A stretch of DNA of 64,000 bases, taken from Chondrus crispus. Lineage: Eukaryota; Rhodophyta; Florideophyceae; Gigartinales; Gigartinaceae. Every line of letters starts with the position of its first letter. The first letter of the stretch is position 1. The stretch is taken from positions 375,272 to 439,271 of the forward strand of contig NW_005178942.1 in NCBI RefSeq assembly GCF_000350225.1, written 5' to 3'. A program made the translations under genes and the position numbers. Below are positions 1 to 11,289 of this stretch, in pieces. The notes under the pieces were generated by a model. It did not search any database. It saw nothing but the letters and a program-made list of their open reading frames with translations, and was not told the origin of the DNA.

Positions 1-1090
1 TCGTGTTCTCTGACGCCGCGCTGGTGAACTACTTCATCCGCGGATTGGCTGTCGAAACGAGAGATGTAGTAACCGAGACTGTTTATTGCATTCCGTTTGG
101 CGAACGAAACGACCTTGCCGCTGTTCGCCGCATCGCGCTCGCGGAGGGTAATACCTACCGAGCCCGTTCGGGAAAAGCTTTACCCGACATCGGAGCGAAC
201 GGGCAACGGACGCTTTGAGTACGCCCACCGAGGGCGCCTTCATCTTCTGGCTCGACGTTGTATCTCACAGGACACGAAGCCCCAAGCAATCTCGTGGCTG
301 GGAATGATGGCTTACTCGATGCGCCACCGGGCGCACAATTTGATCCCGTATTAATCATGCCCGGACGAGCTGTCGCTGAATGGACAAGTTCCGATACGTT
401 TAACACCGCCAGGTCGGCGGAAGATCCGACAAGCACAACGGAAGTGGATATCACGAAGCGCATCGAGCGTTTATTCCTTCTCACGTTCCCGCTCTAACGG
501 AGGAACAGATGAGGCTGGCACAGTCGATCGTGCCGCCCAATTCCCCGTACCATCGTTACTGCCTCTGCCACATCGTGGGGCACACCCTCTACACGTGCCC
601 CTTTCTGACGAAAGAGCAGCAACTCTGCTCCGCATACCGTAACTACGAGTATCAGCTGGAGACGAGGCCTCATATGCGGAATTTGCTCAGGCAGCTCCCA
701 GACGACCGCTTTCGTCAAGCGGGTAACAGAGGTCGTCAGCGACAAGTTGATTTCCGTGAACCAAGCGAGACAGTCCTCCGAAGACCCGATCAAGGCTATC
801 GTTCGTCCGATACGAATTACCCCCGTCGTGGTGGGCAAACAATTCGTGAAGTTCGTCGTCCTACGCAGAACGACGTGCAAGGAGCAATGATGTACTTGCG
901 CGATCTCGTCACCTCTGGCTTTGCGACACGCGCGGATGAAGAACCGGTAATGCTCGTGCCAGCCGACGTGGCGCGTTTACTCGGAGAGCGGCTCGACACT
1001 GCACCAGCGGAACAAGAGAATCCCCCGAAAAGGAATACCTCAAGTCGCCCAGATACCTCCGATGAGAGTAGTTCTTCGGGAAAAGAGTAA
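1..1090 (+). pseudogene. Element A gag C-terminal part
   Basis: Two adjoining plus-strand open stretches (3-218 and 509-1090) precede the protease. The second has a cysteine/histidine cluster near 550-600 (C-x-C-x3-GH-x4-C) that looks like a degenerate zinc knuckle, the nucleic-acid-binding motif at the end of gypsy Gag. It is followed by a basic arginine-rich stretch and a serine-rich tail. The capsid part would lie upstream of the window. The assignment rests mainly on position before the protease, and the knuckle is not canonical. Confidence 0.5.
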
Positions 1091-1092
1091 AG

Positions 1093-1836
1093 GTGGTCTC
1101 GTTTGCAACGTTGCAAGATTCGCCTGTTTCCTTATCTCCAAACGTGCACCAAGACGACGGGAAGCGCAAAAAGCCCGACGAGCAGAGAGGCAAAGCCATT
1201 CAGAGTTCCTGTGATATCAACCCTGATAACTCTGCGCCGCTAGCCGCCGTGCAACCTGACGAGGGGTACCTCGTGACCGATGGAACTCCGCGACCTGGCG
1301 AACCAGGTCCCTGCAAAGATTGCGCGGGGGCGCAAACGGATTCTGTCATGGAAAAACAATCTCGACCGAGATCGACAGTGGCAAGGCGCCGAGAGAAAAG
1401 AAAAACGAGACGAAAACGTCCTCGCCCAGGTGATTACCTCGCTAAGGCGGATCTCCGAGTCGTACACGGGGTGGTGTGCTTGCTTTCCTCGAAGCTGTAT
1501 ACCGTCTACGGTTCGATTGGTACTGCCACCAACGCCTTAAAGCCGTATCGAATGGCGATTGATACCTGTTCAGGATACAATCTCGTGCGTAGGGACTGTC
1601 TCCCTCTGAACTGGAGAACGTATCAAATACCGAACGGCTCGTTGCCAAGATTGGCAGGAGCGGATTCAAGCCCGCTGAAGTTTACCTCAGTCGTCCGTCT
1701 CGCTGTACGACTCGGTAACGTCACGTCTCGACTACCCTTCGTGGTAGCCGATTCTCTCGCTGTAGAAGTCCTTCTAGGGACGTCTTTCATTGACGCGCAC
1801 GTCAAACGAATTGACATCGGCAAGCAATGCCTTTAA
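1093..1836 (+). pseudogene. Element A retropepsin-like aspartic protease region
   Basis: A 247-codon open stretch whose second half has the retropepsin layout. A hydrophobic strand leads into an aspartate-threonine active-site turn (near 1560). A second block of hydrophobic strands ends in the LLGTSF motif (near 1770-1790), the counterpart of the ILG motif of retroviral proteases. The N-terminal half is basic and low in complexity, as in a Gag-protease linker. In gypsy elements this enzyme processes the Gag-Pol polyprotein. An unassigned stretch at 1837-2251 separates it from RT and probably contains the linker. Confidence 0.6.
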
Positions 1837-2251
1837 TTACGTCGTGGACGCGGCTTCGCCATTATAGACGCAAAAGGCGTCGCTTCTACTCATGGCGACA
1901 CGAGTACCAAGCCATCGCGACGTACACGGAACGACAACGGTCGTGAAACTGACGCCCAACCCATCCGTCTGGCCAAATAGATTTCGATCCCGGCTATGTC
2001 ACACTTCGGAGTGCGGGTCACTACGAAGGGTTTGGGGACTTGTATTTCTTGACCCTAGACCTTCGTTGCAACACCGTCATGGTGTACGACTAACGAACGG
2101 GGTGGTGGATGTACTTCCCAACCGTCCGTTTGAAGTCATCGTTGCGAACTTCTCCCGAAAGCCACGGAGGCTTGCTAAGAATACCATCATTGGGTATGCG
2201 AAGCGCAACCCTGTCGCTATCCTCACGCCAGAGCGACTAGTCGCTGAGTAA

Positions 2252-4308
2252 ATGGGCCGAGTTCTCAATACCTCGGCAATCCCAGAGACACCCTCAACCC
2301 ATGAGAGGTCGAACTACGAAGGGGCATCGCACCCTGCGGTAGAACATAGCTGTTCTACGAAGGAGAAGGTTCCAGAAGACTGGGAATCTCAGGTTAGTCT
2401 CAGCCACGTTACGGACGAACTCTTACGAGCCGAAATTATGGCTGTGCTACGGAAGCACTCGTCGATGTGGGATGGCAATCTTGGTACCATCTCGGCGACA
2501 GAACATCGCATTGAGCTCGAGAAGGGTACGAAAGCCCTACGTTCAATGCCGTATCACCAAGGACCTGCGATGCGTACGAAGGTCGCAGAAGAAATTGTGA
2601 AGATGCTCTATGCCGGGGTTATCGAACCCGCGACCTCTGAGTGGGCTTCTCCCGTAGTGCTCGCCCCGAAGAAGGACGGGTCACTTCGTTTCTGCGTCGA
2701 CTACAGACGCCTGAACACGAAAACGTTAGGGGACGCTTATCCCCTACCGCGCATGGACGATTGTATCGACTCCCTTGGAGACGCTAAGATTTTTTGCACA
2801 TTGGACTGCAACTCGGGATATTGGCAAATCCCGGTTGCTCCAGAACATCGTGACAAGACTACGTTTACGAGCTATCTCGGTACGTTCCGATATTTACGGA
2901 TGCCTTTCGGCCTACGGAACGCCCCGGCGACGTTTTAGAGAGCGCTGGACATTATACTGTCTGGCGTACGTTGGCAAATTTGCCTCGTTTACCTTGACGA
3001 TGTAATCGTGTTCTCTCGTACCATGAGACAGTACGTGCAGCACCTCGATACTGTCCTTTCGCTGCTACGATCAGCGAGAATCTCGCTGAAGCTAAAGAAG
3101 TGCGCCTTATTCCAACGTAAGCTACGATACCTTGGACACGTTATAACTCCTGGTAAGCTACAAGTCGCCCAAGATGCGGCGTCTGCATTCGCGTCTGCCG
3201 AGTTCCCTCGAACCCTCACTCAGGTCCGTTCCTTCTTTGGAGCCTGCAACGTGTATCGACGTTTCGTTCAGGGATTCTTGAAAGTTGCGAAACCGTTGAC
3301 GGACATGACGCGTAAGAACTCGGACGTGGATTGGGATAGCCCAACAGATGCCCAAGTGAAGGCATTCGAAGAGCTGAAACATAGAATGGTCTCGCCCCCC
3401 GTGTCGGCTTTGCCACGGTTGGGTAAGCCATACGTCATCGATACTGATGCCTCCGCTTACCAGCTCGGCTGTACGCTTCTACAACAACAGGCCGATCCTG
3501 GTAGTTGGAATCCAGTCGGCTACTGGTCTTATGCGCTTAACGAAAGCGAACGAAACTATTCCGCTACCGAGCGCGAATGTTACGCTGTTGTGTGGGCAAT
3601 CACATCGTTGCGGCCGTATATCGAAGGTACGCACTTTACGGTTCGAACCGATCATGACGCCCTACGAGGGCTCATGACGTTAACGGAGTCCTCTGTGAGA
3701 CTAACAAGATGGAGACTTTGCCTAGCTGAGTTCGACTTCACGATCGAATGTCGCCCGGGACGAGTGCACCAAGTTCCGGACGCGCTCTCACGATTGGTTG
3801 CCCCAAATAGGGGAAACCAACCCGAGATTGACGCGGAAGTACCGACCTTTGACAGTGACGTCTCCCTTTTGACGACGGTTCAGGATGTTTCGAATGAATT
3901 AACGGAGCCTCGATGCACTCCGAAGTGTGATCACGAAACGGAAACGGTTTTCGTTACGACGCGCACTGGAGCACTCTCTACGAACGGAGCTCCCCGTGAC
4001 GCTACGGAACCAGTCTTCTGGTCGCACGAAGACGACGAGTCAGACGAGATGGACGGCGTAGAGCTCGATGACTTCGGCGTTCCTGACGACCAGGAGGCGC
4101 TGTCCAACAACCGCCCAAACGATGCACTGCCCGCTCCTCTCTCCTTCGACGAGCTGGCTGAAGAACAACGAACTGATGACTTTTGTCAGACGGTTCCGTC
4201 TCGACAGGACAGAAAACGCGACTCGAAATTTTTCGAGGATACGGACGGGCTGCTCAAGCGCAAGCACCCGTACGAACGTGATATCGTGCAAATCGTTGTA
4301 CCTAAAAC
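2252..4308 (+). pseudogene. Element A reverse transcriptase and RNase H
   Basis: The fingers and palm of a gypsy reverse transcriptase run from about 2400 to 3150, with the blocks FCVDYRRLN, GYWQIPV and MPFGLRNAPATF. A thumb/connection follows, with YLGHVITPG. RNase H begins near 3430 with DTDASAYQLG, continues through the ERECYAVVWA and RTDHDAL blocks and ends near DALSRL at about 3790. An acidic tether runs to 4308. There element B begins, so the end of the connector is followed by foreign LTR sequence. The open frame continues a few codons into that LTR, which is fortuitous. The region is broken in a small number of places. Confidence 0.9.
4304..4308. repeat. Target-site duplication of element B, left copy (AAAAC)
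   Basis: AAAAC directly precedes the LTR at 4309 and occurs again at 17895-17899, directly after the other LTR. A 5-bp duplication is the usual product of gypsy integrase. It shows that 4309-17894 entered as one unit. Confidence 0.93.
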
Positions 4309-5250
4309 TGTAGTGCAATGCGCCTGTTAGGCAGAGACCAAGGTCTGACGGTCCAACACAAACAACAGCAACCAAAAACAACAACTGCCAACGGCACAGC
4401 GTTACGGAGTGTTCGAACCTCCCTGTCCTCTTTAAGCGGGTTTGCGGCCCGCAGTAGCTCCGATCCCTGATATGGGGGGGGGCAAAGAGAAGGGCCCCGC
4501 CCGGGATCGATAAATGGTGGTAGAGACTTGTAAAGGCAACTGCTCGACGAGTTCGGAGGGGTGTTTAGGTAAACCTGGTCCGATGGGTCGTAAATCCAAT
4601 GCTCGAAGAGCGCCTTGTACACCTTATACCCTTGATAAGGTCTTCGACGGGGACGTCCCAACGTAGCCCGTCGGGAAAGAAGAAAACGTAGCAGCGCTAC
4701 ACCGTCGTACTGCCCGATGGCAAAGTACCAACAACGGATCGGTCGCAACCAGATTCCGATGGAACCAACACTGAGAAAAGCACCACTGGTGCACCAACAC
4801 AAAAGCCCGATGGCGAATGACGTCACGTTGCCGATCGCAATCCTACAAGGTGGGACCAACTCAAGATTAAGGGAAATTAGGATAGGGAAATAAAGGAAAA
4901 TTGATAAGGAAAAAGGGGACCCCCGAGCAATAGAGGATGCCGTAGGCTTAGGTAAAAGGGAGCGTCTTGGTAGAGACGGACTTCGACCAAGGCGACATTC
5001 AACTCCGGCAACTCGGGTTACCTTTACTGACTTGGTCGTCAGAGGGCCAAGGTATATATCGCCCCGCCGGAGCCACTACAGTAGCTCCCGGCGCTAGATC
5101 CTAGATCTAATCTAATGTTAAATAACTAATATGCGACTAATTAAAATTAATAATTAAAATAATAAAGTGAAATGATTTCCACTTTTGCTTGTCATACCCC
5201 ATCATTTTCATCTCTTTTCACCCCCCTTCTCAGGCGCGTATTGCACTACA
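4309..5250 (-). repeat. Element B 3' LTR
   Basis: It begins and ends with the 11-bp inverted pair TGTAGTGCAAT / ATTGCACTACA. Read on minus it has an AT-rich upstream part, a TATA-like box (TATATA at 5053-5058 on plus), then a GC-richer transcribed part. A perfect CRE-type palindrome TGACGTCA lies at 4818-4825 and is kept in the other B LTR and in the solo LTR. The purine-rich tract directly inside the element (5251-5262, AGAAGGGGGATA on minus) is the expected plus-strand primer site. Confidence 0.93.
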
Positions 5251-5456
5251 TATCCCCCTTCTGAGCGCCCTTGCGCAACGCCCAGCCATCGTATAATCTC
5301 CTGCCGCTGCTGACCGTGCTTCCCGGTCATCAATCACTCTGCGCGGCGTTCTAGCAAGGGTAAGACGAAAATACCATACTTCCTTCTCCATCGGAACACT
5401 CGGACGATGGTGCCACCCGTAGACGTCCGGGCGTTGGCTTTCCTCGCAAGTTCGAA

Positions 5457-7307
5457 GTGCCCCGGGGTCTTCCTTCCATACCCCGTCTACCCCCTGTTAC
5501 CATCCCTGCCGAGCCGGCCTTCCATCCGGGCTACCATTCCTCTTGGGTGGCCCGCCGTCATCCTTCGCTCGAGGAGCTGCAGAACAAAACCATGCGTGAT
5601 AACGCAGCCCTGTTTGCTTCTGCTCAATGGTTCTCCTCTGTGGGCGTCCGCGACCTCGACGGCATCAAAAATAATTTTGCCGATGATGCGGGCATGTTGC
5701 CCGGTAACCTCCCTTTGCAGGCCATTCACACCTTTGACTGGCGCGCCAGCATCGCTATACCCACCTCCATCCTACGTCACTCCTCCCCGCGCGGTCGCTC
5801 CTCCTTATCCCTGCGCTTCATGGACGCTGTGCTCACTCGGATCGAGATTCCTATGGCCGACGCCCTCATACCTTCATGTTACCACTGCGACACTTGGCAG
5901 TGTCGTACGGAGGGGGAACGACTCTACCTCGACAACCTCATCGACTGCACCTACGGTGACCCCGTGTCCGAGGCGGACCGACTGTGGCGCAACCGACGCA
6001 CCGTCACGACCGACGCCATGTTTTGGACCCAAGCCATTCTTCCCACAAACTTTCGCCATACGAAGCGCGGCGGTATTTTCTTTTTCCAAAATACTGTAAG
6101 CTTTGAACGTCGGGTCCGATCCGACACTGGGTACTTCGTGGCGTACCAGATCATTGAAGCTCGTGAAATTTCCAGACAGCACTACACCAATCGGTACCAA
6201 CGAACCCCGTCCTGGTGGAGTCAATACGAGGTATGTCAGGGTTTCTGGGCTGAGTTAGGCCCCATCCTGACATATTACGGCAGTCATTTACGCGATCCGC
6301 AGCACGGGCTGTGGACTGTGTTTCTCACGGAGTGGTGCGTGAAAGTCGCCGCCACCCTCCTGTGGGAAGTTTTCGACTGTTGGCGCCTGTGGTACCTCCC
6401 TTCGAAACTCCGCGAACAGATGCGTCTCCTCGATTTTTCTGTCCCCCTTGGCGGGTCCGATGTGGACCGTGAAGTGCACGCCCTCCTCGATATGATCGAG
6501 ACCGTAGCGTGGGATTGCGTTCCTCCACAAAATTCGTCTCGGTCCTTTTCACGCCAACGACCCTCTTTTTCCCCTGGTAGAAATCATCCAGCTGCCGGCG
6601 ACTTCGTGTGGATCAACCCCTGGTCCTCCTCCCTCTGCTCTGCCTGGGAGGCCCAGATGAGCCGCCGTTTCGGAAATCAACCACCAACCCCCAACGCAGT
6701 CACTGTGGTGAACGCTGATCCTCGAGAGCCTGAGATGTGCTCTCGACCTTTGGCCCCAACTTCCCCTCTCCCTGCACCGGTCCGTCCCTCCGCGCCTGAG
6801 GCCCCAGTGTGCGTCGTACTTCCTTCCACGAGCTCGGCGGAAACCTTGTCGCTTCGAGTCGTGTCTTCCTCCGACGTGAATCCAACCTCACTTCCTGCTT
6901 CCCCTTCACGCGAGGGACAGCTCATCACACCCGCCCCTACCTTGCCATTGCCGTCATGCACGGCACCCGTGGGCTTAACCCGCCCTGAGGCTCTTCCGCG
7001 CGCCGAGATTCCTCCTGCGAGCTGCTCGACGGGAACCGTTTCAATCCAAGAAGCCCCACCGTCGGCCGGGGATCCGACCCCACGTCCGGCTTGCCCTTCA
7101 CCTGAGGGTCCGCTCCTTGCCCCTACCTCGGGCCCTCCATCATCTACAATTCCCAACGAAAATACCTCTGCTGCCGCCGTTTACCATCGCCTTCTCATGG
7201 CTCATGGTATGGAGGGAGAAGCTCTCCAGGGGGCGTCCCTGGACGACTTGCGAGTTCTAGCTCGGCTTGTCACCTCCCTTCCAAAGGGAAAATCCCTTGG
7301 GGCATAG
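5457..7307 (+). CDS. Antisense reading frame of element B, conserved in element C
   Basis: A 616-codon open frame runs on the strand opposite to gag-pol, starting close to the 3' LTR. The N-terminal 370 or so codons look globular, with many aromatic residues. The middle (about 400-570) is rich in proline, serine, threonine and alanine. A short conserved tail ends in LDDLRVLARLVTSLPKGKS. The homologous frame in element C (51667-49935, minus) matches through the N-terminal block, for example GMLPGNLPLQAI against GMLPGHLPLQAI, and in the tail, but not in the proline-rich middle. That is the pattern of protein-level selection. I recognise no known domain. It begins with GTG here, so the true start is uncertain. 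Antisense genes at this position are known in plant Retand and Grande gypsy elements; homology to those is not claimed. Confidence 0.72.
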   Translation: MPRGLPSIPRLPPVTIPAEPAFHPGYHSSWVARRHPSLEELQNKTMRDNAALFASAQWFSSVGVRDLDGIKNNFADDAGMLPGNLPLQAIHTFDWRASIAIPTSILRHSSPRGRSSLSLRFMDAVLTRIEIPMADALIPSCYHCDTWQCRTEGERLYLDNLIDCTYGDPVSEADRLWRNRRTVTTDAMFWTQAILPTNFRHTKRGGIFFFQNTVSFERRVRSDTGYFVAYQIIEAREISRQHYTNRYQRTPSWWSQYEVCQGFWAELGPILTYYGSHLRDPQHGLWTVFLTEWCVKVAATLLWEVFDCWRLWYLPSKLREQMRLLDFSVPLGGSDVDREVHALLDMIETVAWDCVPPQNSSRSFSRQRPSFSPGRNHPAAGDFVWINPWSSSLCSAWEAQMSRRFGNQPPTPNAVTVVNADPREPEMCSRPLAPTSPLPAPVRPSAPEAPVCVVLPSTSSAETLSLRVVSSSDVNPTSLPASPSREGQLITPAPTLPLPSCTAPVGLTRPEALPRAEIPPASCSTGTVSIQEAPPSAGDPTPRPACPSPEGPLLAPTSGPPSSTIPNENTSAAAVYHRLLMAHGMEGEALQGASLDDLRVLARLVTSLPKGKSLGA

Positions 7308-7439
7308 TCTCGTTGAGACGGCGGCCACAGCACTCCCTTGCGACTCGTCCTTCTTTTCCCATCCCGCCGGCATGATAGTCGACTAGCGACTTTATCGCAC
7401 GACCTTTGGGCGATAAAAAGAACCTACCTGCGAATCTCC

Positions 7440-7690
7440 TGCTATTTCCCACTTCCTCCTCTTTTGCATTTTCAGTTTTCCCTTTCCTCATTCCCCTATG
7501 TTTCCTTCTCTTCAAATTCTCCTCTTTGTTTCTCAATTTCCCCCAATTTCCTGCGTATTCCCTTTTTCCCATCCTCGATGTGCGTCTTCCCTTTCCTCCT
7601 CTTTTGAGATTTACCTCCTCTTTTTGTCTCTCCCATTTTACCTCTTCAAATTCCTCACTTTCCTCACTTACCTCCTCTTTTTCGCGCGGC
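7440..7690 (+). other. Pyrimidine-rich tract after the antisense frame (purine-rich in the sense of element B)
   Basis: About 250 bases are almost all C and T on plus, directly after the antisense frame. The same feature, as a purine-rich tract on the element's sense strand, sits at the same relative place in element C (about 49555-49800). Short overlapping reading frames here are rich in Phe, Ser and Leu and are composition artefacts. Confidence 0.7.
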
Positions 7691-10600
7691 GAGCCGCCCT
7701 CGGTTTCCTAATCCCTCGAAAACTGTCATTCTGACAAGGAGCATCGCTACCATGACTCCCTACAATTTTTCTCTGTTGTAGTTGCCGCTTCGGCTCAGTT
7801 CCCCTGTACGCCTTCAGTGGCATTCGCCATTTCCGCGACCCTCCGTTTCATTTCTGTCCGTGTTTTAGTTCCTCGATCAAAAGCCCTTTTCCCTGGTCAC
7901 ATTTCATGCCATAAAAATATTGAACCGACGGCAGAAGCTCCGCGAGGAAACCTCTGCTCTCCCGACTCCGGCGGTGTCAAGAACCCGTTTCATTCACACG
8001 CAGGTTCTACCGTCTCTCTCTTGGACATCATCCCATACGTGCAGACTCCGATTCGCGACGCGATAGGTGTGGAGACGTCAATGTCGTTGCCTGTGATCTC
8101 ATTGTGTCCTGACGGCGATTCGTAACTAGTGGAGGTGGCGACGAGGGTTCCTCGTACACGTCCAGTCATACGTATTACGATTAGTTGATCGCATCGCGAT
8201 GAGCAACCATCTTGATCCTGTCTCGGATCGTGCATTTAGATGGTAGTTCGGGGTTCACGGCGACCCCATTCTCACACAGTGTCATCCGCCTGTTCGCCTA
8301 TCTTGGCGTTTTCGTCCTTGCTGTCGGGCGGGCTCCCCTCGCTCTGTCGTCAGGGACCCGGGGCGGTGCGTGTAGGCTGTAGGTCGTGAAAACCAGTTAA
8401 CAACTCGTGTGCGAGGCCATCGGCGAATTCGCCTAGCGTATCGGCGGTCTCGAAAATGATGGGCGAAACTTCTTCGCTATGCGATTACAGCGCGCGCTTG
8501 CTCGATGCACTTCCCGACAGTCGAGTGGGTAGGACTTCATCCTTTCCCGTTTCCTTGAATGTCATTCTCCTCGAAATACGCTCGTGATCATCATGATTAA
8601 ACGATCACAGTGATGACTGGTATCTTGTGCGCGAGAAGAGGGGTCGTAGTCGAGCTCCGCCCTTCGGGTGCAGTGTAATATGTCGTGGATCGGCGGCCGT
8701 GGCTCATGCCAACAAAATGGGTTGTATGTCTCGGTTGCAACTCCCCTTAATTTTTGTTAAATATTTTTGAAGGCGTTCGGGTGGTGCGCACGCACCTTCC
8801 CCGTGCGTTTGCTGGCGGGGAGCGCGCATTCGTAAGTCAACCGCAATGACTCGTGGCTCCGAGGGGGCCTGCGGGTTCCCCTCTCTTCTTGTCTCGATGA
8901 CAGACTAAGCCCTCGTATGGGTACTCCTGCGGTCGCAGGTCGGTTCCCCGTTGCGGAACATATCCAAAGAAATTTCAATTTCCATTCGAATGGATACAAA
9001 CGAGGGGGGGCGTGTGCGGAAGTCAACATTTGTGCGGTGATAGATACAGTGCTTTGCAAGACCCGGAACAGTATGGGAGTAGTCGATGCCATTTCCTCCG
9101 TTCTGCGATGTTCAATGTTAGTCGTTATGCCTCGCCCATGTTAACGATCATGCGGAAAGTCGCCTCTCACTATGTCGTTCTCTATGTCACCCCACGACTC
9201 TCCTCTTCGCCTGATGCAGCATTTTTCACGTAACTTCTCTCGGCTCTATGTTACCCTCTCTTTGCTTGTGTCTCGCGATATGTCATGCGTGGATGCCTAG
9301 TAGGGCACCAGAGCGGTCCGACTTTCTCGATTCTTCCATAGTCCTCCTCTTGTCCCCGGAACGGACGGCGTCTATCTTCGCCAATCTGAATGTCCCTGCT
9401 TGATGTCTCGGTCGGCCCGGGGTTTGTCACAGCCTCGACCACCGGCGGTATACGTCGTTATGGCGCGCGTGGAGCTTCCCCTGCAGGGTCCCTCTAGAGC
9501 TACTCTGCAACTTCTGGTTTCTCCTCGACGTGGGGTTCTGCCTTAAAATAAACTTCCTTTCGATGCTCCTAATCCGGTATGTCTGCGTGACTTGTCTTCC
9601 CCCCAAAAAAGAGATGACAGTAGAAAAGCAGAGGAGTAGGAGGGACGGAAAAGTAAAAAGGTAGCAAGTTGTTCAAAGAAGTGAGAAAAAGGTAAGGAGG
9701 GGAGATGCGTGATGACGTTGTCTGGACAGGGGGCGACAGCAAAAAGGGGTACGGCTTCATGCCGTTGGTGGTTCGATTCTCTAGGGAGTTGGTTTGTGTC
9801 GAAAACAAATCGAACATTCCGTAAGGAAAGCCCAAATTCCGGGGGCATTCCACAACGTGGTCACCGCGGTCCCTGCATTCCCTCCGTCGCGTACGAAAAA
9901 CATGACCCTTCTCTTCCTTGCCGTAGGCATGTTTGCTCCGCGCCTTCAGATAATCCTCGATCGTAAAAATGAACTGTAGTTCCACTATATAGGTTCAGTC
10001 TTTGTCAGGATGTGGCACAAAGCTGTAACTCCTTTTGTTCCAAGTTAAACTGTCTCTTTTCCCGCACCCTCTCGTGGTTGTTGTTTTGTCCAAGACATTT
10101 CAATGTCTGGAATGGGAAAGCGGTTTCATGACAGACCTCTTTTGTGAGCGTTCTGCCCTTGCGGCTCACACGCTCGGTAAAAACCAAGAAGCCGTCGGCT
10201 CTAGCATCTTCGTGCTGACAAATTCCGGTCCAGGGTATAACTCCGATCCGTGCTTCGTCCTTTGTCGGTCAGAATCTTCTCCGATTACTCGCCCGGCACT
10301 GTCTTTGAGGCAGGCCTACGAAATCTCGCAAATTGACGTCCTTGTACAGCTTAGAAAAAGACCGCTCTCCCTTTCGGTTGGAAGACACAGCGTAATAAAA
10401 TAATTACGATCGGCGGTTCGCCCGTCTCCCTTGATTGTGGACCCTCACTGAAGGGTCGTTGACCGGTGTGCGTCGCAACGCTCGTTCCTCGTGGTCCGCG
10501 ATGCGGGACGCCGCTTTCTACGTCGTATCAACAAAAAGGAGCAAGACCACAAAGAAAAACGAAACAAAACAGTACAAAAACAAAATCGAGGAAAAAAGGG

Positions 10601-11289
10601 GTTAGTGTGGCCAATGGGTTAGTAAGTCCCTCGGGACGAAAGAATTGATTCGAGCGACTGTGTCAGTGGACGGCTTTGAGTATTGGTGCCGTCGACTGTG
10701 GGGATTGCCAACGACTTTGCGTACGCGAAACGAGTACGGGGTTAACTGTAGCTGCGTCCTCGAGATGGTGGTCCCTATGGACGGATGTTCTTGCTCGTCG
10801 AGGGTGAAAAACGTGGGTCCGTAGCGAGTGTGTCGATCAGTCGTCATGCGAGGTCGGGTGTCACTCGACCGCGGGACGACTTAGAATATTTAGGCCGTCG
10901 GTTTTGGCAAGCGACAACAACTTTGCGTGCGGACTGCAGTTGCAGCAGTATTTCCCTGCTTCTCGATTATAATTTTGCAGCATGCGGAAATCGATTTCTC
11001 ACTTGTGTCGCCTTTTCGGCAGTTTGTTGTCGACACGCCTAATTTTTTTTGATTACCTCATGCGCCACGAGAACAGATTGCCTGTTCGAATCGTCATTTC
11101 TCGTGCGTGCCGTGATGATGCGTGTGTGTTTTTCGAGTGGCTCAATGCCCCATCCAAGGATACAGTCTCGCTTCTCTGCCTTGCTCTCCTTTCCTCCAAA
11201 CTCCTTATTTGCGCACCTCGCAGATGCGTTACTTCCTCAAAGTTCCGACCTCTCTGTTGTCTTTAACCTACTAATTCTATTTACGATGG
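7691..11289. other. Long 3' region of element B without recognisable genes
   Basis: About 3.6 kb lie between the antisense frame and the end of pol. Only short scattered open frames occur, none with recognisable domains or counterparts at the same place in C. The region lies inside one insertion because the LTRs and target duplication enclose it. A pair of weakly similar segments (about 10660-10765 and 10850-10960) may be an old internal duplication. Confidence 0.6.

Noticed and set aside
4302-4859. 185-codon open frame inside the B-type LTRs (also 16793-17503 and 23845-24372, minus)
   Set aside because: It is open in three closely related LTRs only. The corresponding LTRs of C and D do not keep the same phase. 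Near-identity of the copies, not selection, explains it.
7338-7734. Several overlapping frames rich in Phe, Ser, Leu and Pro
   Set aside because: They arise from the pyrimidine-rich tract and have no counterpart in element C.
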